Shown here: positions 24,501-36,091 of the stretch, piece by piece
Position numbering within the stretch: position 1 is the first letter of the stretch
Layout of the letters: every line of letters begins with the position of its first letter
Source of the DNA: Physcomitrium patens
Taxonomy: Eukaryota; Streptophyta; Bryopsida; Funariales; Funariaceae
Reading direction: 5' to 3'
Length of the DNA stretch: 64,000 nt
NCBI RefSeq assembly: GCF_000002425.4
Contig: NC_037269.1
Location: 4,229,146 to 4,293,145 of the forward strand
Notes under the pieces: model-generated
Told to the model about the DNA's origin: nothing
Databases searched by the model: none
Seen by the model: only the letters and a program-made list of their open reading frames with translations
Position numbers and translations under genes: made by a program

Positions 24501-27500
24501 TTTAGTTTATCAAATGGCACTGTGACTCAGTCAGTGTCAAATTACTTATGCGATCGACAAAACCTTTGCTCATGAACCTGTGCTTACTGCTCCAGCTGAC
24601 CTTATACTGAACTATAATATCTTTATCAAGTTTGTAAGCAATAAGGTTTGACTGTGGGTAGTTATTTTAGTCATCTAAACTCGTCAAATATCACTTTCTG
24701 TTGCAATGTACCAGGTACGGAAGGAGGTTCTGATCTACGACGGTATAATTCCAGCGTTCATTTCATTCTCGAATGTGAATGCTGCCAGTACGAACATTAA
24801 GGATCGAAGCCGAGTACATCGCGTGTGTACTTGGGGATTGCCACGTTTGGCAAGCAGTACAAGAAGAGGAGATAAAACCCAGCTGATTGTAGCAGCTCTG
24901 ATAAAATTATTGCAGAAAAGTAAGAGTTTTCAAACCTAAATTCCGGGGTCTGGTTTCGAAACTTGTGGTTTTCTTTTGGTAAACTTTTTGTATGTGTAGT
25001 ACTTGAAAGCTTTTGCTCATTCATTATCTTTGTTGCTCGAAACTGCTACTAGAAAGCATTTCCCGCCATTTTTTGACATGAGATGCGCAATTCGTATCTA
25101 AATTGAGCCCAGCTTACTGTTGACTTTCTCACCCGTAGGTCTCATCTATCCACCGGAACCGGAATACCTGGTGAAGGATTTACTTGTTGAGTTGGAGAAG
25201 CAGATCTTGGCATTGGACAATGCCACATCAACAAATGAGGTCTGCTTGCTAGTTTGGAAAGGCATGACAGATCTTATGAAGACTGAAGCATTGCATATCC
25301 ATGAAAGTGTGTCTGGGAAGATGGCAATTATAAGGATAATGAGGAAACTTTGTGAAATGTACACAGACACGTTCGGAGAGCACAATGGCAAGTATTTAAT
25401 TTCGTACCTTTTGTTTATGATCAGAGGTACTAGTTCGGAAAGGAAGAACCATTTGGAATCTTTACGACCTCATCCTCGGGAGAACATTGAGGAATTGACG
25501 ACATTATTGCTTCATTCTGTCGAACTGCTTTCTTTCTGCGTGGCCCATGGACGGAAAACGGTACAACATGTGCTCGCCGAGAAGCTCGAGGACAGGAATA
25601 CTCTTCGCGAAGTGTTGTACAGTGAAGAAACATCTTTGATTTCATATGAGTGCAGACTTGATGTTTTGAGTATTTTTGAGCAATTTGACATGGAAGACCC
25701 TGTTGGAGACGTTGCAATGGTGCTGAGATGGAAGAACTCCGAAAATCTAACTTTTCGACAGCTAGTCGCCAGTAAGTTACGGCATTGGATAGAGAAGAAA
25801 GATCGCTTAACTGAGATACAAGATGCCGGAGGCGTTGATGCTCTTCTGGTCAGTCAATCGCCACATTCTCTCATAGTGGAAAAAATGATTTCTAGCCTCT
25901 AAATGTCACGTCATATGTCTGATTTTGCGTCTTTATCGCATCTGGAAAGTTATCAGCTTTCTTTCATCCGAAGCCTGCGGAATGTGCTGAATTGATCGCA
26001 TCAAATATTAATATATATACCCTGACTACACTCAAGAAGCTATGGCGCAGAATATTCTCATCAAAGTAGTGCTTTAGGAGGATCTCGATAGGATCTTGAG
26101 GCATCTTCGCGAAAAGCCCGGAGATGACTGTGTTTGTCTTGTACTCCTGAACTGATGATTTGTTCGTTGGATGAGTTGTGTTAATTGATTAAATATGCAT
26201 TTTTGGCTTCTATATTCTTTTTGTGAAGATGAAGTGAGCTATCTGGTTCTTTTCTTGTAGGTTTTGTTGGAAGATAAAGATCTGACTTGCAAACAAGATG
26301 CCTTGGTTGCCTTGCAAGCTTTACCGTCAAATATTGCGGTCCCAATTGATCAGTTGCCGCTTCAAACAATTGTCGGTTTTCTTGATCAACAATGGCACAG
26401 CGATGTGTCAAATGCCGCTCTGGGGCTCCTTGACTTGATGTTAAAAAGTAAAGCAGATAGCACCAACGAGATTTTGGAGACTGAAGGAGCGCTTGATGCT
26501 GCACTGAATTTGCTTGAAATGAACCCTCAGTGCCCGAGCAGTGAAAAAGGTGCTTCGGCACTCCTCAAGATGGCACAAGATCATGCAGATGCACGCCACC
26601 GAATTGCCAATGCTCGTGTAGATGGCCTGGGTGGTCTGAATATTCTTGTGAAGTACGTAAAAGGGTTTGGTACAAGTGATTTCAAGGAGGTTCTAACTGC
26701 CATTTTGGTTTTGTTTTGCAAAAATGAGGAAACCAGTGAGGTACATCTTGCCCTCCTGACCATTATATCAGCTGTCAAATGATTTTGATGTGGAGATCTT
26801 CATGCAGACAGCTAGACGTTTATGGAAGCCAGCGTTTGCATTGTCAGTGCTATTAGCCGTCAAATTAGATCTTAGACCTAATTTCTAGAATTATATCATT
26901 CTCCAAGTTTTTATATGGATGATAACTGCAACTCTTGTATTTTTGGATAGAAAAGAGTGATCATTTACTTCTATTTCTTTTCTTTTTACTTGCAGGCTGT
27001 AATAGAAGCCGATGGTCATAGGTTTCTCTTGGCATCCCTTGAGGAAAATATTTCGAAGCAGTCCGCTGCAGAAGGCTTACTGGAGCTCGTAAAGAATGTC
27101 AAGACTCGACCGAAAGTCTTGGAGGCTGGCTTTGTGTCGACAGCATGTAAAATTGTCAGCGATGCAGGGAGGTGTCCTTGCACTGCCATCGCTCTTGGCT
27201 TAGAAATTATTAGCTCGACGCCCGAGGGACTCGACCAGATCTGTGCAGAAGGGTCCAGCGTTTCAGCATTGCTGACCCTTTTAGAAAATTGTTCTGGCTC
27301 TGATGGGATGGATGCAGCTGCAATAGTTATTTCAAGATTATATCCTCTCCTTGAGCATGAGAGTCAAGAGAGAATGAATCATGCATGCAATATTTTGGTC
27401 AGGTATGTAAAGAAGACGCCTCCCAATAGAATATCCCACGCCAAACCATTTTATCGGGCTCTTGCAGCCTTCGCCGTTAAGCCCATGGGGAAGCTAATTA

Positions 27501-29764
27501 TTCATGAAGGCCGATTCCTCCATTTGCAACTCTCCATTACCGATTCTGACGTTCAGGTGAGGAAATATTTTAACAGTCCACTCTTGAGAGATGTTTTGTT
27601 ATCAGCTATTCTACTGTATGTGTTGATTTGTTTTAGCGAGTGTAATTTATCCAACCCATGTGCAAGGATGCGCAGTTTTTACAAAACTGCGATGTAGAGA
27701 TCACTCAGGTTATATTTTGTAGGTCCTGTATTATCCGTTTTATCCATCATCTGGTTTATGTGAAGTATCAATCTTGTCGTTGACCTGAGGTTTGTTGAAG
27801 ACAAACAAATTCAAATCTAACCTACGTCTAATATTTTAAAATTAGATTAGATTTTAGTATTAGGTTCACGAACACTTAAAATTTTAATTTGTAGTGCTCT
27901 GGAAGTAATGAAAAAAGCACGATGGTTTGTTCCTCATACTGAACACGCAAATGTCTATGAGAGCAATCAGTGTTCGATATTTGTTGTTCTATTGTCAATC
28001 GTTGTCACTGATGCACTTCTCTTGCAGAATCTGGTTCTGAAAATTCTGGTGGAGATGAGTGCGAATCCTAGTGAAAATGGGACGGCCAACCAACATGCCA
28101 CGATGATAAATAATTGTCTCATCACCGACGAAATTGGCGAAAACCTTTTTAGTTTCATTAAGAAAGAGAACTTGGACCAATTTGGGGGGAGAACAGAGAG
28201 TCTGGAGTGTGCACTTATCCTAATCAGAAATTTGAGTCTGACTGGTAGGCTAATCTCCCCATCCTTTTCAATTGAAATTTACGTATAACTCCAGCAAAGC
28301 ACCAACTCTCAGGAGTAACAAAGACCTGATGTTTTAATAGAGGAATACGTGCCGTGTTGTACGCGTGTACTGTCGCATCAATTGATACAACTGCGAAGTA
28401 CCTCGAACCCAGGAAAAGGAACCTTCTTGATTTTTCAGAAATGTACAATACAAGCAAGCAGGTCCGCTTTTCGGAAGCCTGTTTACATCCTAACATCGGT
28501 GGTCCTTACGAGGACAATAATCTAATGTTGTTTACCTTAAAGCTAGAGGTCAACAATGCTACTTTACATGGTCGAAATATGATCCTAGATATTATTCAAG
28601 ACTTGTGTTGGATTAATTAGTATTAGACTTCTGTCGCAATGATGCAAATTAGCAGATGAAAATTAGAATATTTGGATGCCAACATTGGTTCTGAAGCGTT
28701 AGAAATTATTCGCTAATGTATTCTACTTGCATCCAGGGACAATGCATTGTGAGCAGCTATTACGAAATAATGCTGTAACCATTCTGCTTGATGTTGTCAA
28801 GCACCACCTGCAAAGCCTGTCCACTGTGATTGTGCTCAGTACAAAAGCTCTCGAAAAGTTTTTGGAGGTTCCTGAAGGAAGACAAGCTTTCATGATTCCT
28901 GAAGGAGGACTAGCTCGAGGAGTTCAAATTATAGTTTCTGTTTTGGAGCATAGTGTCCTTGGAAGATATGCTCAAATCAACTCGTCTTCGACTGCCCTAC
29001 TGGTTAGTTATCCTCATCGCTTGCTTCCTTTTGGTGGATGCTATAATCTTTACCGCATCGCAGTTTTCATGTATTTGTCCACACAGCTGTCCATTATGTT
29101 GTGTTCAGTATTGTTGCTGATTATTTCGGATATATGAACTTTGACTCTTGAAGGCTTCAAAACTACAGTATCAGTAATATGGTTTTACCCAGCGCTCTAT
29201 TGAAAGCTGAAAGACTTTCTGTGTAAGCAGGTGGCGGTCGCCAGAGATAAGAAATGTTGTAAAGAGGCCTGCAAACAAATGTACCGTCTCGGCATACTTA
29301 AATTGTTGAAGGAAATGGTACTTAGAGGTGCAACAAGTAATATCATGTGGCAAGCTGCTGCATTGATGAAGCTCTTGGCCATGTATGGACCAACAAGTGT
29401 GTGCAAGGATATGAAAGAGGGAAATTGCCTAAAAGCTTTGTTTGAATTACGCAATATAGATCGTTGCACTGAGGTAAGTCTATCATGACCCTGCATCCTT
29501 GCGTAATGGTTGTACTTTTGTAGGTCACTAAATCCTATTATCATGAAACATGCGATGATTTATCTGGATGAAAAACTTAGCATATTGTGATAATGTTATT
29601 AATCACATCACCCGTTCAATCTGGTACTACAAGGTAATTGATGCATGTGCTTTCTGTGACAGTTGGCGGAAGATGTCCTGAAATTTGTGGCGGAAAAAAA
29701 CAGAGAATGCAAGAAGGCAATCGAATCAATGGGATTCAATGGTTCATTAACAGAAAGACGGTGA
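21547..29764 (+). CDS. Large U-box/ARM-repeat E3 ubiquitin ligase, 15 exons
   Basis: Exons by splice signals and frame: 21547-21764, 22012-22126, 22432-22557, 23007-23126, 23306-23628, 23865-24198, 24307-24486, 24715-24919, 25139-25848, 26261-26740, 26996-27556, 28028-28244, 28737-29002, 29231-29473, 29663-29764. Together they give 4200 nt, or 1399 residues. The first in-frame ATG follows an in-frame stop (27 nt upstream). Residues 1-235 are helical, like the N-terminal domain of plant PUB proteins. The U-box is at about 240-300 (PVVIDSG and CPVTGRP blocks). Residues from about 380 to 1380 are Leu/Ala-rich helical repeats of ARM type. The family passes ubiquitin from an E2 to substrates; substrate and location are unknown. 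Layout most resembles the PUB42/43-like class, but the protein is longer than the Arabidopsis members I know. All introns used are GT-AG. The residue after ..LQDLIT is Cys, where most U-boxes have Trp, because of the exon 5/6 junction. Confidence 0.88.
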
Positions 29765-30675
29765 AAGAATCCTCGTCAACATTTGATTGTTACATCTGAC
29801 GATTCCGGGCGTAAACCAGTCGAACCCTCTCTTTTGTGCAACTTTCAAATGTGAACCTTTTCCTGAACTAGGAACAGGCATCGGGCTTAGCCTGACACAT
29901 GAGTTCAGAGCACCTGTTAGTAATACCAAACTGATCCTCAATCACGGCCAGGACATTGCTGCAAGAAAAAAAATTCAATCCAAAGTGCCACAAAAGAGAA
30001 CTGCAGTTTAAGTCGGTTGCATGTACTGAGAAGGTCTTTGGAGGAAGTGCTCTACTAGACCTATACCTGTGGTTAGCAAATCCGATACAACATACTGCTA
30101 AAGAAGATGACCAGGTTTGGGGTTTTCTTCACCGATTCTAGAGGGGGAGAGAGATTTCTCTCATTGTACACTACAGGATAGAGGAAGGTGTACCTTACTT
30201 GATTAGCGCTCTTAGTAATTGTTCCTTAAATGGGTGATGTAAGTTACTTTGATGCGTGTCGTGGATCTCCATGTACAGCAGCAAATTGGGGCTAAGCTGA
30301 AGATATGTGTTTCAACATTAATGTTTTGACAATTGCTTTAGGTGATTTTGCTGAAGCACCATGTATTCATAATCTGTGGCTTCTACATGTAATGAGCTGT
30401 CCACTAGTGTGCCATTTTGCATGGAACTTCATGAAGTGATTTTCAACTGTCTAGTTACAGATCATGAGGAGTTCTGTATTGCTGTGTATTGTACCGTTCT
30501 GCATGGGCAGCTTAGACTCTGATGAATCTGTTTTTGCAAAACTTAAAGCTATTGGTTGGAGTGTGGAAATTAATTAGCCCGTTTATAATCGGTAAACAAA
30601 TGGATGTCCTTGGAATTTTGCTCCAAGTGTTCTGTTTCTTAACTTCTGAAACAAAAGCGCACTGTTGTTGTTGTT

Positions 30676-30700
<25 letters not shown>
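29765..30700 (+). other. Probable 3' UTR of the U-box gene and downstream spacer
   Basis: Moderately GC-rich sequence without a gene continues about 800-900 bp past the stop. It then gives way to an (AT)n run (30677-30704) and strongly AT-rich DNA. The polyadenylation site cannot be fixed. Confidence 0.4.
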
Positions 30701-30704
<4 letters not shown>

Positions 30705-30706
<2 letters not shown>

Positions 30707-31008
30707 GTATATATTGGAGTCATTTTTTTAAAGTCATTTTTTAAAAAGTATTTATGTTTTTAGTTATTTTTTGGTTTTTTCACCATTTTTAAAACAAAAA
30801 TCCCACTTTAAGTGTTCAGTTTCATGAGGTAAATGTGTTTTAAGACACTAAAAGTAAACATGATTCTACCATCAATTGTTGTATTAGGTTATTGGATTAT
30901 TACATAGAGCATCTCATTAATAAATATCCTTAATTAAATAAAATTTGTTCATTTTTAAACCTTTGTGGATAGTTAAAACAAATATATGTATGTAAGTGTA
31001 TATTTGTG

Positions 31009-31046
<38 letters not shown>

Positions 31047-32900
31047 CATGTGAACATATAAACACTATATATAAAGTGTAAAAATATGTATATACTAGTG
31101 ATGTACTTTTAAGGACTACACAACTCATGAATCATATATTTTGTTTTTATTTTAAGATTAAATGTACTGCATATATGAAATTTTCAAATATAGATTTTTA
31201 ATTATTATTTTACATAGTTATATATTATTTTAAAGTTTGAAAATAATATATAATATATAAAATACTATAATTTAATTATTTATTAAATTACTTTGTTCAT
31301 TAGTGTAATTCAAATGAATTGTGAATATTATCTTATTACAAGTACAATCCTAAATATAATTAATTTATACTTTCACAAATAAATTAAATTCTATATAGTT
31401 ATTAAAATATTTATATTTATATTTTATTAAAAATAGTGCAAAATTGTATTATCAGTTTTAATTAAATGAAACATGTTTTTTTAAAAAATATGTGTTTTTT
31501 TAATTATATTTCATTTGGACTTTATGCATTCTTGTTATTCAAATTTTAAATAAAATAAACTTAGATTTTTTTTATGTAATATTAAATTTAAGATAATAAT
31601 GATAATAATAATTATTAAAGCAAAGAATTAGTTGGAAAATATTGTTGACAAAAAACTTATATAGATTTTATTTTTTTTATAATTTATCAACATTAAATTT
31701 TATAAGTTATTTAACATATTTACATTGTAAAGATTTATATGACTTTTTGAATAATTAAGTGTTTAACACAAAAAAATTGTTACTTTATGATATGAATATT
31801 ATTATAATAGAAACATTTATATGCAATGCGTAAAGAATGAAATTAATGTAAGATTCTAAACTAAGATTTATTTAATTATTTAAATAGTAGATCTAAACAC
31901 TTTATTTATTTATATTCAAAAAAATTAATATTTAAATTAGATATTACCAAACAAATAATTAATAGATAGTATATTATATTGTCAGAAATACTCACTAAAC
32001 ATCAAATAATATTTTTAATGTGCAACCAACAAACAAGTTTTAAGTTTTTATTTAGTCATAAACATGCTTAGATAGCAAATGTACTGATTGTGCATGTGTC
32101 ATCAATATAGAACATTTATTTACAAGTACATCCCAATAAAATTAACATAAACATGTGTATGTATATATATATATATATATATACACATACACACATATAT
32201 TATTTCAAGCTTCAAACAATATTGTATTTAACCAAGACTCATGAAACTTTATTAATGTGAATATTTCAAAAAACGGTTATTTATTTATTAGTTTTTTATT
32301 TAATTAAATCACATCATGTGTATTTATATGTATTTAAAATCTTTTGTTGGAAAATCCTTTATTTTGTGAGTTTTTTTAATATATATAATTAAAAACGTTG
32401 AATAGTTTAAACATAACATAACTGTACAAAAATATAATTTCTCTTCTTTACAGGGTTTTTTGGATTTATTGAGTTTAAAAGCATTTATATCCCATTTAAA
32501 TTGAAGGATATATAATATCTCAACTCATTGCAAAATCATGGTTTTAAATTCGTGAACATGTGATTTCATTATAGTTATAATTATTCTAACTGTAATTTGT
32601 ATCCAATTTATTTTGATTTTTAGGCCAAGGCGTCTCAAATGCTTAAACATACATGCATTTAACTAATACCATGTAAATTATTTTAACTCAAACATCTAAA
32701 AGCTTTTCAATTATTTCAGTACTTTATTTCAATATTTATTAATTTTATGAAAGTAAAATCTATCAATCTTGTTAATTACAACTGCAAGTTGGATATATAA
32801 ATTTACGTCAATACTATTGTGGCTTTTGAAAATATTTAAAAATATTTCGTACTTCATTAATAAACTTTAAACTATATATATATTTCTATATTGTCTAGTT
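30705..32900. other. AT-rich intergenic DNA, no gene
   Basis: Very AT-rich, with (AT)n runs at about 31012-31040 and 32162-32182. No open frame longer than about 60 codons and no recognised family. Confidence 0.75.
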
Positions 32901-33275
32901 TTAGTTAGTAAGTAAGTAAGTAAGTTAGTTAGTTAGTTAGTTAGTTAGTGACTAGTTAGTTAGTTACAATAAAAGGCAAAAAAATCATCTAAAACCCACA
33001 CTAATTTATTAAAATGCAATAAAATAAATATATAAATAAATAGGAAAAGCAACAGCCACATCACCACCACCTCGCCCCAAAGCAAAAATTCCACGTGGGC
33101 ACTCTCCAGCTTCCCGTGCCCCACCCCATACAATGTCCCTATAACCACATCCCCAACTTCCCGGAGCGATAAACCACCCACGGGAAGACACGTGGATAAT
33201 CTAGTTTCTCCCGCCACAGAAAGCCGAATTGGACTAGTCAAGCAAATTCAAACTAACTAACTAACTAGTCACTCA
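32900..33275. repeat. (TTAG)n/(TAAG)n array and 19-bp inverted repeat around a G-box region
   Basis: A tetranucleotide array covers about 32905-32965. Its 3' part, AGTGACTAGTTAGTTAGTT (32947-32965), recurs as an exact inverted copy at 33255-33273, 289 bp away. Between the arms are two CACGTG G-box cores (33092-33097 and 33189-33194). The arms are short and mostly simple repeat, so this may be chance expansion and not a foldback element. Confidence 0.6.
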
Positions 33276-33279
33276 ATTG

Positions 33280-34990
33280 CCCCACATCACTCACTTCTCT
33301 CCCACTCCATCCAAGTTAAACACAAAATAAAAATATAATAAAACTATAAACAAAATAATAAATGATAGGGGGAGGGGCCCACCCTAATTCCCATTTTATT
33401 TCTTTTCCCAAACAGTCAAACTCTCTCTACATATATCTCATTCATTTAAGCTATTCTAAGCCCTGTCCCCCATTTCTTATATATCCCCGCTTCTCATTTC
33501 ATGGCCCCTCTCATTCCTACCAACGTGGTGTTCATGCAACCCCATAACCCCTCCCCCCCAAACGGACCCCACCCCACTATTGATGTATGTCATCCACACC
33601 CGCCTACTAGTTTTTTCATTCGTGCGTTCGTTCCGCCATGTGGAACTTGCTCTTTCAGGACCGTTGCGTTTACCCGGGTACCAAAAGTCTGAACTACGAC
33701 CAAACTATACGGTCAAGTTTTGTACAAACGAGATCGTATCTGCCCGTGATTTTTGGGACCATAATGGGTTTGCTGACCCAGCCTGGGGGTGACCGACTTT
33801 GCGTATTCTACCGAAGAGGGTAAAAATGAAAATTACTTCCGTCGGTATTTGCTGATGTCACTTGGTGTAGGGTGTGGTAAATTAGGTGGCGGCCCGGAAA
33901 ACGGAGCTGGGGTCGCGTTGGGTGGAAGCTTCGTAGGGCTGCTAACTTTGGAGCCAATGGGGTTGGTAGTGGGTTCCTTTATGGGACACTTTAGGCCTTG
34001 AGACAATGTCAATGCGTTGTTAATTTGATAACTTCAAATTGAAGAAGTATGCGTAGCTATTTATATATTTATATATATATATGTATATAAGAAATCCAAC
34101 AATGTTCCTTAATTTGTGCATTTTCTTGTTTACTTTACCACCGAATGTATTACATGGGATAGAATACAAGCACTGTTGCACCATAGTTAGGTGTGCATAC
34201 TGGTATAGTGTAATGACAACAAACCCTCACTCTATTTGGTTGATCTATGGTTGCTGTGCTGTACACACATTATCATATAGCATGTCCAACGTGATATGCA
34301 AAATCATTCTTTTTTTCTTCTCACAGTCAAAGAACTGTTTTAAAAACACAATCTGTGTGTATTTATTTATTGTATGATAATATTTTAATAGTGATGCAGA
34401 ACATGGTTAAAACAATTCAAAATAGAAACATACACTCTCTAAGTGTGCCTAAGTTATCAAATAGTATATCACTATTAGGTCAAAGATTATTGCATACTCA
34501 AACAATGTTTAACTTCCCATGCACAGATGCTAATCTGAACTTAAATACTCACTCAAAAATAAAAACCTGCAACCAAACCCTACCCACAAATTGTCTCTAA
34601 TCACCAAACCCAACCACCACTTAACCCCAACTTAAAAACCTCTTAAGTTTCCACAAAAACGGATACAACAACACACCTCAACCCAATATGACAACACTTC
34701 AAAACATTTTTATCAAACGGATGAACAGAGAAGGAGATGAAAGGGTAGTAAAAAGATACCCTAAGGGAAGTCTGCACGAGCAGGCTCTGGAGGTCTGAAC
34801 CAAGGGAGAGGGGAAGAATTAAGCAGGCAACGGCAGAGCTGGCGCCACAAACATGGGAGGATGATAAAATAAATGGGCTTCTTCAATAAAGAGGGGGGAG
34901 TGAGTAAATACTCCACACCGTGACTGAAGAGGGGGGGGGTTACAGGAAGGGAAGGAAGGCAAGTAAATTAGTTAGTTGGAGAAAGATGCC
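33280..34990. other. GC-richer island without a recognised gene
   Basis: Composition from about 33050 to 34010 is much richer in G and C than the flanks and resembles a promoter and transcribed leader: a TATATATCC box near 33478, C-rich stretches, and a CGTTCGTT motif near 33624. Open frames are all under 100 codons, overlap one another and match no family I know. It may be a non-coding transcription unit or a distant promoter of the acyltransferase gene. 34080-34700 is AT-rich again; 34740-34960 is G-rich. Confidence 0.4.
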
Positions 34991-34999
34991 CCTCCCCTC

Positions 35000-36091
35000 T
35001 CAGTAAAGGCCACTTATACCCACATGGCACGTTCGGGCAGGGGACGACGTGGCTATGAAGAAGGACTTCGGGGGGGGGGGAGATGTGTGGGAACTTGGTC
35101 GTCTGGACGGCGACCGAAGGGTGCGAGGGCGAGGAAGAAGCTGATGACCGTTGCGGAGTTTTAGATCTGTGGCGACGCCCCCACCCACCATCGCCACGCC
35201 TCGCCTCCGTCGCCAGGTACCCACTCCCCACTCCCACCCGACCCGACCCGAGAGTGTTGATTGATTGCGGAGGCACGCATTCATGCTGTTGGATGTGGGA
35301 GAGAGAGAGAGAGGACGTTTTCCAGCGCTTTGGAACGGTCTTTGGCAGTGTTTGTATAACTGACTGACTGCTGTGGCAGAGGTGTGGCAGACAGTATCTT
35401 TTCTAGATGCGTAGCTTTCCTGAGTTAGTTCTGGGGGAGGAGGGATTGGGAGTCGAGGAGGCTTGTGTTGCCTGGATGTTTGAGTCTCTTGTGCTCTAGA
35501 TGTTTGCCACAACTCGTTTCTTTCTCCTTTTTCTCTCACCTTTAGCCGTTGGAATTTCTGTCTTGGGACGATTCGACGAGCGTGCAGCGATTCGGGGTTT
35601 GTGAGATGGGGAGGTGGGTATGAGGTCGTATCCCTGGGGGTTTAGTGTTGGGTTTGTTGCTGGTGGTCGTGAAGGTGGAATCGGTGCGGTGAGGAGTCGG
35701 ATTGTGGAGTGGGCAGATTTGAATTTTGGACCAGGAGCCATGAAAGGACAGCTTGTCGCGGCCAGATTGGATTTGTAACCGTGGATTTGAGATTCGACTT
35801 GAGCTGCCAACATGGGTCGGAGTTTGAAATTATGTCGCTGAGTGGAAGTGCGGTGCACAGGATAGGGGTTGTGGTGTAGAAGAGGCTGGTAGAAGGAGAG
35901 TGGGGGATCAGTGCGGTTGGGTATCCATAATGTCGCGGTGAATGCGCAACAGTGAAGCCCAAGCTGACCCTGGAGACATCGGGATCTCGACTGATTGATC
36001 ACTTGTTGACAAATGCTAGTATTAGTTTTTGACCAGACTTTGATCCACTAGGTGAGATAGAGGGGCTGGCTCTCGGAGCCAGCGCCGCACA
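35000..36091 (+). promoter_or_regulatory. Promoter and 5' leader of the acyltransferase gene
   Basis: GC-rich sequence directly upstream of the start codon with no credible gene of its own. It includes runs of 9 G (34931-34939, just upstream) and 11 G (35070-35080), a (GA)n stretch near 35300 and a GT-type donor-like site CGCCAG|GTACCC near 35215 that could end a non-coding first exon. Transcription start and any leader intron cannot be fixed. Confidence 0.4.

Noticed and set aside
35000-36002. Overlapping - strand frames of 102, 179 and 168 codons
   Set aside because: Low-complexity Pro/Ser/Arg frames in a GC-rich leader; no domain, mutually overlapping.
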